This document shows, in pieces, positions 22,205 to 34,724 of a DNA stretch of 64,000 nucleotides. The DNA comes from Lineus longissimus (taxonomy: Eukaryota > Nemertea > Pilidiophora > Heteronemertea > Lineidae). Numbering within the stretch: position 1 is the stretch's first letter; each line of letters starts with the position of its first letter. Location of the stretch: NCBI RefSeq assembly GCF_910592395.1, contig NC_088314.1, positions 3,100,001 to 3,164,000 on the forward strand, in the 5' to 3' direction. Both the position numbers and the translations under genes were made by a program. The notes below the pieces were generated by a model. The model worked only from the letters and a program-made list of their open reading frames with translations. It made no database searches and was not told the origin of the DNA.

Positions 22205-23438
22205 TTTTGCTGATCAAGGTCCCAAGGAAGGACAGGTCGTAGTCAAGTAAGTACGACTACGTAGAGAATCTCAATGTATCTGAAATCAGAGACAAGTAAG
22301 ACAGCATCAGTGGGTGAGTGTCACTGTCAAAAAGTCATCACTTTTTTGTCCGTCAAAGTTCAAATTTGACAATTACTTCAAAAGTTGTTGTTTTTTTTGG
22401 ATACACCCTGTGTCAATGTAAACTCCAATGTTTTGTTCTGAAATCACCCATTTCAAATGCTTTGTCTCAGCATGATCACCATAAACATGCATTAATATTC
22501 AAGATTGCTTTACTAACCGACAAATGTGTGACAAATGAGTACAATATTTGCTAGATTTGTGGACGAAACTGCGACTTTTGTGAGAGATTTTTCGAAATTA
22601 TTTTTGAAGTGACCGCCATACTGTTGTGGTCGTCGGTGAAGCAGATACATTCAGTGCTGCCATCTATGTTTAAAGATATCAGCTAAACGTTTGTTGAAGA
22701 CGGTCATTCAGAACCATTTTGTCTGTCTCTGTAATTGAGAACTTGTTCGGTAGAAACAAACGACAGTTACTTCTCTTACATGTACTGTGCGTGGGAAGAG
22801 ATAGTCATAAGTGACATGAGGATGGGTTGGGTGGGTGACTTGCATATTGAATACCACTACCAGGGATAAATTGGTTGATTGTCCCAGGGATGTCCTATGG
22901 CATTGCAACCTCAAATTAGCTTGAGATGATTTAGTGTCTTGTTCAAGCCCAAAGAATCTGATGATGCCTTCCCACAAACCAAGTTAGTGGTACTATCATT
23001 ATCATGGTTCCAGGCCACGCGGCATCCTTTCCAAAGTCGGGACGGCTCTTAGCTGATTTTACAGTACTCCGGAGTCCGGCACATGGGTAATCATTTCTAT
23101 GCCCGTTGTCACGCTCAAAAGTTACTTCATGCAGCGGGATAAAGAAAAGCATCCCCTATTCTAAAGGAAATTGTTTTTTCATTAAATAGTACCAAGAATA
23201 TAGTCTTTATGAATTCTTGATCGTACTTCTGGCAAAAATTAATGCCCTATTTTTTTCTCAAATCCGTGTGTTCCGACCCGCCCGCCGAAGACGCCGCGGC
23301 GCTGTATATCGAATCTCCGATCATCAACGCGTAGATCATCGATTGACTCTGGCGCGTGGTACGTCAGAGTCAGAATCACATGCAGCGTTTATCCAGATAC
23401 TTAGTAGTGGTATAAGCGCCAAAGACTGATGAGAAAGC
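22205..23438. promoter_or_regulatory. Shared upstream region of Spindly (-) and PDZRN (+)
   Basis: About 1.2 kb between two divergent start codons. A CpG-rich block (about 23268-23350) lies just upstream of the PDZRN start, and the rest is AT-rich. Untranslated first exons of either gene may lie here, but no splice sites can be assigned. No TATA box was chosen. Confidence 0.45.
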
Positions 23439-24143
23439 ATGGGCTTTCGTTCGGACCAGTTTCTTAGCAGTATTGACGACCAAAAGCGATGCAGTTTATG
23501 TGAAGGGGTTCTGGATAATCCTTTAGAGACACTGTGTGGCCATGTCTTTTGCTCGGGTTGCATTTTACCGTGGATATTTCGTCACCGGCAATGTCCGAAA
23601 AACTGCCAACCTCTGACAACAAGTGACCTAAAAAACAACTTGGATCTTCGTCGGACGATTCTAAATATGCAAGTAAGATGTAGTTATCATTCTTCAGGAT
23701 GTGAAGAGGTGTTTACACTCATTAATTTGCCGGAACATACCGAGATTTGTCCCTTTAAACCGTCTCGATGTAGGAATATGGGTTGTCCTGAGGTGGTTGT
23801 AATTTCGGAGCTGTCGCAACATGAGACGGACACGTGCGAATTCAGACCTGTCGGTATTTGCGACAAGGGTTGTGGGCTGGTCCTCCTGTACAATTCAATG
23901 GACAAGCACAGTTGTTTAGAGGCCCTTAGGACCCATTCTACATCACAGGAAACAAGGATAGATAATTTACAAGAGGAGGTGAAAAGGTTGACGACGAAAT
24001 ATCTCAAGAGGGAAAGGTCCTATCTAAATCAGATCACAAATTTGCACAACAAGCTTCAAAATCAAGCACAGGAGTTTCAGAAAAAGTTGGATGATTATCG
24101 AATACAACTGACTGGATTGTCATCTAAATCATGTTGTTACAAG
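23439..24143 (+). CDS. PDZRN exon 1: RING, zinc fingers, coiled coil
   Basis: A 235-codon exon starting at ATG 23439 (MGFRSDQF, the family's usual opening) and ending at AAG|GTAGGT. In vertebrate PDZRN3 the same region is likewise followed by the PDZ1-coding sequence. Confidence 0.92.
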
Positions 24144-27100
24144 GTAGGTTGTCCTCAACTGCAGATTGTCACAACCAGCATTTTCAGGATGTCACAACCA
24201 GGCTACTTAGTTGTTGTTTCGCCCAGCCAAGCATTGTCAGGGTAATGTTCATTGAGTAGGTCCCATCATTGAGAGGCCTGATCAGTGATTTCATGATAAT
24301 GTCTTTCAATGATCTCAACCTTCACTGTCTGAAGAAATCCTGGATGTTCCATTCATATCCTAATTGAAGGACTGAGATATTGTTCTTAAAATGAGCACAG
24401 AATCTGCATTGAAAAACAGCCTGTCTGTCATGTCTGTATACAGATGATTTCTAAATTGAGATATAGGCATTTGCCTTCTCAATAATTTCATTGCATTAGG
24501 TTGTGAGAAATATCTCATTTGTGTTTTATGAGGATGGACTTTATAATGTAAGTATGTCTTTAGATATCAACTCCATCATGCATCAATATTTTGCGAGACT
24601 TGGGGTCGTTATCATATGACAAGGATGCTTGAGAATCTGCTTTATTTGCTCAGCGATGGGAAATAGAAAGTTTTTTGAATACAAATATAAGTATAGGGAG
24701 GATGTACAGCATAGAAGTTTTGTAAGATGCTATGGCCATAGGGGCCCACTGTACATGAAAATAGTGCCTCATGCCAATGTGTAATACAGTGGATACTGCC
24801 TATTCCTATTCAAGAAAGCTGTAGTCACAATAGGCCTGTCTTATCAGTTTCTTGTTATATAAGTCCTGACCCAATGGATTCTCAGGTCATTGCATGAGAG
24901 CATCATGGGAGAGCATTGCACTTCAGTATGAAAGATCATTCTAAACCATTTACAATGTAGACCTTCTTCATTGGGTGGTTCTGCTCAGAATCATGTGACC
25001 TTACACATACAGATTTCAAAATGCCTCTGATATTTTCATTCATTCTCATCGTTTTTTTGTAGCACGAGGAACAGAAGCTCTCCATAATCCTTGAAAGGGA
25101 TAAAGGATCACTTGGCTTTAACATAATGGGAGGATATTCTGTAAGTAGCCCAGGCCTTTACTCCCTTCTTCCCTGCCCAATACAGTATGTCTTTTTTATG
25201 TATCTTTTAGAGAGTCATAGCTCTGATTCTAGTCTCTCTAATCAGCCACATCAAAAAGGCATTTCTCCTAAATTGCTGCAGATAATTCAGGACTGGACAG
25301 AGCTTTGCCAGTATCATGAGACTTCAATTGAGGTCCTCCAACCCAGATCTGGTTGTAAAATGGACAAGCAAAGTTGGTCTATGCGAAACCTGCCAAGATT
25401 TTTTTGAGGTGATGGTTGCAGGTGGTACCAGTATCTCAACCCAACTTGCCTAGTTGAATTCACCTTAGGTATCTCTGTGTATTCTTCTGTGAAAAAAGGT
25501 TCATTTTACTGTTTTACTCTGGTTTATGCATTTATCCATGAAATAGATGGATAACAGTTGCTATCTGTTCAATTCTGGCATCCTTCGATACTTCACGGTG
25601 AAATCTATCACTCCTTTTTCTGTTGATGTTTCTGTTCCTAAAACTAACCATTGTCCAATATTGATTTTGAAAATAGTTCATTTTGTTCTGTTTTCAACAC
25701 AATGGTAAAGCTAAACATTGATAAGTTGGAATCAAATATTCATTGACACAGTTTCTGTGCGTCTGCATTCTTTGAGAGGATAAGGGAATAGTTTAATTAG
25801 AGATTGATAGTAATTAGTGGATTTGGAGTTTTGTCCTCGGTTTAAGAGGGGTTGAGGACCATCAAACAGGCAAATTTAGTAGATGCTGTTTCAATTAAAA
25901 TGGTTTTGCTTATTTGAAATGGTTCTATCCACTTCATTTTACCACTATCTGTTTTGAAATGTAGTTTACATGTACATGTATTCTGATTCATTACTCATCA
26001 TCACCAAACTCGATTTTGCTTGTTCTTGCAATTAGATTGCTTGTTTTAGCTCTAACAATCTTTGAAAATTTATCCTTGTGGAAATGATTTGATTTAACTT
26101 GGACAAGGACGACATGATGAAAGTTGTTAGGACATATCAATTTATGTCGTAATGAGTTATCATATCCCCTTTATGAAACAGGTTTGATCCTGTCACATAC
26201 ATAAAAACCTTTTTTCCAGATGATGGGGGGGGGGGGGGCTGTTTAAGTTATAGAAACCATTGGCAAATCAAATGGAAATGATGGTACATTGCTCCAAGAG
26301 TTGTTTAAACAGGGGAAATGATCGAGTGAAACTTGGCAAGTAATGAGATCTAAATGATAGCATGCATCCCCCATCCCACACCTCGCCCCCCTCATCAACT
26401 CATTTCCCTCATCCAAGCAACAACGGAAATCGCCACAATGAGGCAATAGTGCCAACAAATCAAATTGACACCTTCAAAGGAATCGTTTCCGATCTATTCG
26501 GCCAACAGATGGTCATCAGTAGCGGTCGTAATGACCTGTCTTGAGGGAATCATCCTGGATGCGCAAAACTACCAGGGTGTGTGATCGGAGCAAAAGTTTT
26601 GCATCAAACTGCTTTGGAATCTTATGTTTTCTCTTGATGGTCATCAGATTACTTTCTAAGCTGTTTTGGATTGTTGAATGATGTGCAAAAGCAATCAGTC
26701 GAGCCTCTAAAGAGGAATTTTCATGTGAAGGGAGAAGGCGAAAGGTGAATGAATAGTGGGTTAAATTATGGATGAAACAACATATTTTCTTTGTGAATCA
26801 GAAGCAAAATTGTCTCATGGATCCTTCTGATGTACTGAGCAGGAGACAGGATGATGGTAGAATGGAGACTTACAAATGACCCCGCTGTCCCTTCCCAACC
26901 AAACACCTCTAACTTCAAGACTATTAGAGGCAAATCCAACAAAAGTCTTCCAAACATTTTGCATTGATTTACATCCTTTTCTACAAAAATATTTGGTTTA
27001 CCTAATCCTCTTCATTTATGATTCATATGCTAATTCAATTTATAAAACATTCCAAAATTTAATCAAATTTACCACAGCCGACCATTCTGCCAAAAGGGAG

Positions 27101-30100
27101 TACTATGTCTGTCGTGAAATATGATTGAGACGGATAGTATGCATAACAAACAAAGACAAATTACTGAATTCTAATCAAGCAATAATTATTATGAATCAAA
27201 ATCTGAAAATTATCATTTTGATCAGCTTTGCTTGCACAAATCTCAGCATCTTTAACTGAGGCTAAGCCAAGTATCTTCTTTGAATGAATAAAAGAAGTAG
27301 ACATTGTGAAGAAAACATCACATACTGTACATTCACTTTTGAGCAATTCCTGACCTGTATTCTTGCATATTCTGGTTCATTTATGAGCTGTATTTGTGGA
27401 ATTATTCATATTTTATTCCTTAACTTGAGACTCCCAAGTTAAAGTTATGGTAAGGCGAGTTTGTCCTCGTTAGCATGCATTGATTCAGCATGATAACGAG
27501 CTGAGTAAATTTTTCCCCTAATTGATATTGATAGCCTGAATAAATCAATTAAAATTTCATGAATGACGAGGTTAGCTAAGACATGCAGACAAATGCACAA
27601 ATCTGATAGTGTTTATTCATCCTGAGGGATTATGTGGTTTATTATTCAGTTTGGTCTTTAAAGTAGAGAAAATGAGTTTGTTCAGATTATTAATCAGTTC
27701 TAGTCTTAAAGGAGAAAAGATGATCAGTTTGTTCAGCTTGCTACTGTATGGTTTAGATGATTGAGAGAAAAGAAAGTTTCCAACTGTCAGTGCGAATGCC
27801 AGCGCTATTTGAGTATCACAGCAAAAGATATACCTGCTAGTATGCATAAACAATTAGTATTACTCAAAATCAGCTAATTTTACGCATGTCACAACCTCCA
27901 GCCTCAGTCATGACAGCTTTTCTGATGATTGATTATCTGCATGGTCAGCAAATATCTCAGTTCCGGAGTCGTGACTGGGCTCAAATGCTGACAGCAAATC
28001 AGTCCTTGTGTATGACACTGAAGCCATACCTAGACAAGCCAGTGACTGGTGATTTGATGGATAACTCAATGAATCAGACACCAATGTCTCCCTGGATGTT
28101 GACTCAACAGGCTGAAAGGGTACCCTGAATTCTGAGTAGATCAACAAGTTCCGTAATCAGAGTGTTGCTGCAGTGTGTCCCTTGCAGTTTTGCCTGGGCA
28201 GCAGGGTGAGTCAACAGGGTTGAAGGATGCAGTGACATTCATACTCATAACTCTCCTTTTACTTGTGTCATTTGTGTGTGCCTGATTAAATATCAAAATC
28301 AGCACAACATAATTTGAGAGATGCTGTCCGATTTCAAACAGACTTTATGAGCAGCTCATCTGCCCAAGTTGTTGATGAATCAGAGGATGAACGAATGCGC
28401 AGAATACTGAACAGCTCAACAAGTTTCATAATCATCCAGCTCCTTGAGGGTCCCAATAGGTAAAACGGTTTAATCACCATGTTCCCAGAAGACGTTTTGA
28501 AGTTTAATCTATCCCTCAAGTAATCAATCATACCAATCAGACAATTCATTTGATATGGTAGGCAAGCTGTTACTTGACAAAGTCTTTTGGTACGGCATTG
28601 CTTTGGGGGAGCCACAAACACTTAAGGCAGAAGAAATATTACTTTCTTGAGCAAAAGGTCAATTTCCTTCAACACTGACTAAGAAAACCAAATTGAGCCA
28701 CCCTAATATACTTGTCAACAGCAGGAATCACAACCATGATACTGTAATCCTGCTGACTTTCCAAGTATCTGAACTCCCGTCACCCGTAAAACCCTACCAC
28801 CTGTGGTTATGAGACCAGCCAATCAGTTCCATTCTTAGCAATTGCTGGGAAACGGACCTTTCGCTCTTGGCAAGATATGGTGCAGCCAATTAGGTATGAC
28901 ATGGTCAACAAATTGCTTCTTTGATTAGAAATTGAGAAAGCTTCAGAGGTGGGGAAGTGCCATGCCAGGTTGATGCTGTTGATGCAAGGATGTGGTTTTG
29001 GAAAGAAAGCAATGGCTTGAAGAAGTTTTGGTTGGTCAAGAAATTGCTTCTATTACTGAGAAGTTCAAGAGGCAACAGTAAAAAGGCCAATGTTGATGCT
29101 GGTTTTGGTCTCTTAGAGCCTAGCTTGCATTGATGCAAAGGCATGGACATGGACAAAGATGAGAATGATCAACAGTTCAGCTTGCTATAGCATGCACCAA
29201 AGTTCCAGCTGATAAGGAACGAGGATGGCTTTCCCTAATGTTGATCTTAGGTCTTCATTCATATGCCACCCATGGACTGTTGATGATTACTGGAGTTGAC
29301 AAGGCAATATCCTTAGATTTGTTGATGCTCCCTAAAGGCTTGTGCCTTGAATAAGGGAAAGAAGAAGCCGTACAAGTTATCTATAGTAGTTTGAGGGTAT
29401 GTGAGCTGTGGGTTAATCATTGATAGTATTTATTCATTTATACACCTGAACTAAAGGTCCAGTAAAGGAACAGACAGAGGTGGTCAGAAGCAGCTATTAG
29501 GTCTATACGGTCCATTTCATGAGAAAATGGCCCTTAAATCTTTGGTGATTTCAATCAGAAAGTGTAGCACAGAAAACAGAAAAACTTTTCATGAAATAGT
29601 TTATAGGAGTGAATAGTCTAGGATGGCTGCTAATCCAGGCCATCTTGAAACAAATTTCAGCCCTTATTTTAGAGTATACATCCATCTGTACCATCAAAAT
29701 ATACCATCATCATCATCATCATCATTGAAAAATACAACAGAAACTGCAGAAAACGTGTTTCATCTACAACTCTACAAATATCTGTTTTGATTTCAAATTG
29801 ACGGACAACTTTCTGATAATGAAACATAATTAGATGGTTCGGTAACATAATTTCATCGGATCCTTTGATCTTGGGCTATGCGGCATTCATTCACTACCAA
29901 TCTTCGCCACCATACTGTGACAAATTGGCACAGTGCTTTTAAGAGGTAAGATTGGCACTCCATGCAGCCATTCATAAAAGCCATAAAATTTTAGCAGTAT
30001 GACAGAAGTGTTGCATACTTTGATGCCCATGCTTGTGCAGACACAAGTCTTCTGCTAGTGCTGGTGCTATTTTCAGATAAAAATTTGATGTTCTGAAAAT

Positions 30101-33100
30101 GAGAGTCTGATATGGATTCGGTGTAGTCGAAGGTCAGATTCCTTTGGCCATAACTTTTACCCATACTGCCCTCTGGTTATGACCCACACCCATTTCACTG
30201 TTGTCCGTCGACATCATGATAAAATGAATCTTGAAAGAGCCATTAATTTCATCTTGTTATTTTCCCCATCAGACGCAATGTCCACTTTTAATGGTTGGCT
30301 AGTTTTTGTGCATCTTTTGAGTCACGACCCTAAATCAACACAAGATTGGTCTGATTCGTAATAAATAACTAAATCTGATAACGAGTAGCAATTATAAGGG
30401 AGAATAAATCGGTCATGATGGCAAAAATGGACATTGCATCCTGTATGGTACCTTAGTTATTTGGTTGTTTATTTGTATTTATGTGATTTGGAACACTACG
30501 GATGTCAATGGGACATCAACGTTGTAACTGCCAGCCAGTGCCACTCCAGCTTTCCAAATATCACTCATTGCTTTCATTTGATCAAACTCTCCGGACTTTA
30601 CCATCATCCAGATTATTCAGAGGAACCTTTCCCCAACCTCACCGTTTCTGCCAAGAAACTGCAGGATCATTTACAATTGATGAATGTTCTTTACGAATTG
30701 GATGTGCGATTATCTTATAAAAGATCCAAGCATTAGGAAATCATTAAGAGTGCCAATAAAAATATGCTGACTCACATGACATAATCTATTAGATGAATTG
30801 CTTGATGATAAATAATTTTCTGTGCCTTCGTTGACAAATGAAGTTGTCCAGGTTGTGTTGTGCATGCGTCCTGGTCAACTGACCTGATTGATAGCTTGAC
30901 TTAACAACTCGCTGCCAGTAAAAGAAATCAATTTTGCTTTGCCTCTGGATGTGCTTACATTCCAATTAACACCATCTACGAGAGGATTTCATCAAAGCCT
31001 TTTAACTTGATATCTCAAGTTGTCTCGATGTCAATCTTCTTTTCTGTTTAACTGTACCTTTAAGCTTTTTTCTTGTGAAATGAAAGTGTTTGCAATGTTA
31101 CTGTCAGTATCGTGCAAGATTTCCTGATTTACATCATTTGAGGGACTGGAGGGTTCCAAGTAACAGTAATCGACAATCAGGTCTTACACTGCCCCTGGAC
31201 ATGCTTAAATTCCTATTACCAACATTCAGCAAAGGATTTCATCAAAGCCTCTCTTACAGTTGACTCAAGCTGTCTCAAAGTGAGAGGATGAAGCCATGCA
31301 TGCTGGTATACTTTGTCATGAGGTGAAAACGTAACATCAAGAAACTTGGCTGCGAACCCTCAGGGTCCTATCCTCTTACCCATCCTTTCAAAGAACTGAC
31401 ATTGCTTTATGAAGCGTGCTTGATGATGGGACAATCTAATCGTTAATTACAATTGTCTCGCTACTCCAGAATACTATCGTGATCGTTATTGTCAAGGTTA
31501 CTGGTGTATGTTAGACACCTGGGTGACTTCCCACTACAAACATAGGGAGAGTGGCATCTCAAGTGATTTGTCCCTGGCCAATGCATTTCAATTTCATGAA
31601 AAAAATGTTGGGGAAAAAACAGTGGTGTTGACAAATTAGAAGTCGGCACTAAAAGTGATGCTGTATGTAAAGTACTTGCCACGCTTATCATCTGCGTCTA
31701 GCAGTATCTGTTTTGGAACTTCTCCAGAGTCTTGATTTGGGAATGTGTCCAGATTTATAAATCTGTCTCCTTCACTATACTTACTGGTAAATCTAGAGCA
31801 GCAATGTTGTCCACAAGGACCACTGACTTTCAGACCAATTCAACTTCGTTGACAAGACAGAAGTTGGCACTTGCACACAGGCTGTTGATTGCAGATTCAT
31901 GCTTGGTGCGCTCATCGCCATGTCTTACATAACATAATATCTGTTTTGGAATCTCTCCAAATCAACGATTTTTGCACTGGAGTTGCATCCAGACTGGCTG
32001 TCTTACTGGATTAAATCATCGGGAAACCAGTTGAGAAACCAATAAAGTATTCATATGAGGAAATAGAAATGTTCACCTCTGTTAAAAGGGTTCAGAGCAA
32101 GTGCATTGACGCCTGCTTTGAGTTTTCTTCCATGTCTCCCTTCCGATATCTTAGTGGTATTAAAAAAGGTGCTTCTTTCACTTTTTGGGTTGACAAATAT
32201 TTACTCGAGTTCTTTCAAAATCTGTCAAAAATACTGGAAACGCTGTGAAACAGGATCAGAGGTGAATGGCCTCACTAAACTTTCTCCCAGAAATACATAG
32301 TTTATGTACTTTATCATGGTTGACAGTTGTAACCAACTCGAAGAAGAAGAAACTGTATCACAGAAGATGAATGGCAGTCTTTCCTTCAATCATCCATTCA
32401 TTTGTGTTCAGTCAGCACTTTATTGCTTGCCATGTTGTCAACTCGACATGCTGGCAGAAGAAGCCTAGATTGTTCCGTATGAGTCGATGTTGTACATCAA
32501 GTCATCGAAGCGTTAGATTTCTCGGATTATCGCCTGCAACAAGACAACGTGAGAAAACAAACCTTCATCCTCGTAAGAATGGCACAAAAGATTGTGTCGT
32601 GTTTGCTCGTCTTTTGAGCTTGATGTAACGGATGAATAAGATATTTGATAACAAAATGAAGCATTTGTTAAAGACGCTGCCATCTCTGATTCATTTCTAG
32701 AGCTTTTCTTGTGACTGACGGAATGATAGCAGTGCTTTTGGATGATTAACCCTCTTACTATCAACACAACATCACTAGGTAAAACAAATTTCTCTTTCAC
32801 AGTTTGCCAAAAGGTCAACTGGAGATGATGCTATTAGGACATTTGCTTTCACTGAAGCGTGATCCATATGATTTAGTTATATGCCTGGGCCCCTTGCAAA
32901 GATGAGTTGGGGTGACATCAAAAAATCGATTTAGGTACAAAAACATGATGTGATGGTGGATGAATAAGGGTCAATGGCTAAGGTGTGGCGACGAGGCATA
33001 ATGATTCCCCATTACAGCAACTATTATGAAAGCATGTACTGTCACTGAAGAGTAAAGAAATGGACACCTCTGTCACTTTTAAAAAGATGAGCATCAAAAG

Positions 33101-34724
33101 CCCAGAGAAAAGAGGATCATAACTTCCCCTTATTCTCCGAATGTGGCTAGAATGTATGTTTATGGCACCTTTCAACAGATGTGGCAGACCAGGTTTGCTT
33201 GGCAAAAACTGGACGGATTATACCCAAGGGGGTTGTGTTGCAAAGTCTTACTGCCACAGCCCCTGTCCAGCACCTGAGCCAAGAGCAATGAGTCACTGAA
33301 AAAATGACATCTTAAAAAACGTGCCACTCTCTTTGGGTTCGATTTTTTATGATTAGGGTATATGATACAGAGAAAAATGTGAATGGATATAACTTGTTTG
33401 GAAACATGTCATCTTTGGGATAACAAAGCGCTTTGAGCAAGGATTTGTCTTTGGAAAAGCGCTGTATGAGAATCGAACTTGAATATTTTTAATAGAACTG
33501 GTGGCTAAGAGTGTGGATCATAAGCCATTCCTTGATTCTTCTATGATTGATACACAATTGCTTTTCATGGTTGTCCATGTTGGCTGGAAGAGTGATGATA
33601 GCGATATGTGGTGTCAGTCGAGTACGAGTGGTGTGATATACGTATCCCAAAGGATATTCGAGGAAACAACGCATTCTGAGTGTGAACATGAAATATGACC
33701 ACTCTTTACAGAAATTATGTCTCTTGTGAAGACATAATGCATCACTTGTCAGGAAAACATTGGCCATTCTTGGGATTGTCTGGTAACTTCTTTGTCTGGT
33801 TGGCGGAGGAGAGACATTTTGGTGGATTGACTTGATAAGACAGTGACCGTTATATGATATCGCTTTTGACAAACAAATTGTGAAAAAGACGATATGATAT
33901 GATTGTTAAGCGAGAATTTTTGTGCTTTTTTTCTCGTGAGAAGTTAGGTTATCAGATACCTCTTGGTACAGGCAGTGAAGAGACTGCCTGTACCAAGTAT
34001 ACTGTATGAGGGTGGAAGGGGGTACCAGTCTTGTTATCCTGTTATTGGTCCAATGAGTAAATACGCTGGGTTATGATGTCTTGGCATGCCCTTCTTTTGG
34101 GGTTTAGTGTGTAAGAGGTGGCAATTGAAAGTCGAAAAGAGACCACACTTCCATCCAAATTGACCCTTTAAACCTTCTAAACCAAAGCAAGTGCCTAGAT
34201 TTCATGAACTAAATTCTGTGAACTGATCCTTAAGATTTGATATTTGTAGTAATGAATAAATGAAAAGTGACCAAGGTCCACTGACCCCTCTTTGAAGAAG
34301 TAGAGACCAAGCAGAAGGTGACTCAACCTCCCAATTCCTTCATAAATGCATCAAATGATGTGGACAAAACCAATATCTTATCAAAGAATGACCCATAATC
34401 ACTGCTGCCATATTTTCATCATCTTAACCGAAACTATCACAAATTAATCTTTCATAATGTCAAGGAATATCCATTTGTCATCACGATTATTGCAAAGTAC
34501 ATGAACCGTGCAAATATTCTGACGATCCTTGCAGAATGATTTTGATATTACTTTCACAAATTGAAAGATATTACTCTTGCCCAATGATGATGACTTCTTA
34601 CTATATTCATTGTGTTTTTCAGCCAAACAACAATAATGAGACTGAAGGAATCATAGTGTCAAGATTAACGGAAACTGGGCCAGCTGATAAACAAGGGATG
34701 AAAATCCATGACCAGATTCTCAAG
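23439..34724 (+). CDS. PDZRN3: PDZRN3/PDZRN4-type E3 ubiquitin ligase, 5' part only
   Basis: Three exons, 23439-24143, 25063-25140 and 34623-34724, all phase 0, encode the first 295 residues. A C3HC4 RING is at 18-56 (C18, C21, C33, H35, C38, C41, C52, C56; MGF start and CGHVFCSGCILPW as in the family). Two TRAF/Sina-type zinc-binding segments span about 80-160, and a coiled coil about 168-226. The first PDZ domain begins in exon 2 with the carboxylate-binding loop SLGFNIMGG and continues in exon 3 (EGIIVSRLTETGPADKQG, MKIHDQILK). Family members are cytoplasmic ligases that act at synapses and in Wnt signalling. The remainder of PDZ1, PDZ2 and the C terminus are not found before the window end. 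PDZRN3 versus PDZRN4 cannot be decided; invertebrates may have one gene. Confidence 0.9.
24144..25062. other. PDZRN intron 1
   Basis: 919-bp AT-rich intron. No gene or repeat was recognised. Confidence 0.8.
25063..25140 (+). CDS. PDZRN exon 2: start of PDZ1
   Basis: A 26-codon exon between TTTTTTGTAG and GTAAGTAG, in phase 0 at both ends. It encodes KLSIILERDKGSLGFNIMGG, matching the opening of PDZRN PDZ1. Confidence 0.9.
30945..31290. repeat. Short diverged duplication in PDZRN intron 2
   Basis: Blocks at about 30945-31030 and 31188-31280 share, in order, a CTGGA(T/C)(G/A)TGCTTA word, GGATTTCATCAAAGCCT and a CAAG(T/C)TGTCTC word. Offset is about 240 bp. Non-coding. Confidence 0.5.
33424..33487 (+). 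repeat. SINE/LINE tail-like remnant
   Basis: Contains AAAGCGCTTTGAG and, about 35 bp on, GAAAAGCGCTGTAT. This pair of inverted GCGCTTT words is typical of the 3' tails of several animal SINE and LINE families. It is a short fragment and the family is not determined. Confidence 0.4.
33962..33997. repeat. Perfect 14-bp hairpin
   Basis: CTTGGTACAGGCAG at 33962-33975 and its exact complement at 33984-33997, with an 8-base loop. The stem is too short for an ordinary microRNA precursor. Role unknown. Confidence 0.7.
34623..34724 (+). CDS. PDZRN exon 3: middle of PDZ1
   Basis: A 34-codon exon between TTTTTCAG and GTAAGAAA, in phase 0 at both ends. It encodes ETEGIIVSRLTETGPADKQG and MKIHDQILK, the central strands of a PDZ domain. 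The next exon should begin with a V-N-G sequence, which was not found downstream. Confidence 0.88.

Larger units (their letters stand above)
25141..34622. other. PDZRN intron 2
   Basis: 9.5-kb intron. It holds a G homopolymer at about 26224-26238, a CAT microsatellite at about 29704-29726, a diverged duplication of ~100 bp at about 30945-31040 and 31190-31280 (shared GGATTTCATCAAAGCCT), a SINE-tail-like sequence near 33425 and a perfect hairpin at 33962-33997. No exon or other gene was recognised. Frames up to 127 codons (33489-33872, minus) fit chance. Confidence 0.7.

Noticed and set aside
32250-32300. Next PDZRN exon (sequence encoding V-N-G near 32257)
   Set aside because: It lies upstream of exon 3, and the following residues do not match the PDZ domain.
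33489-33872. A 127-codon minus-strand frame in PDZRN intron 2
   Set aside because: Composition is unremarkable, with no domain or splice context; taken as chance.
33962-33997. A microRNA precursor
   Set aside because: A 14-bp stem with an 8-base loop is too short for a normal precursor, and no known animal microRNA seed was recognised.
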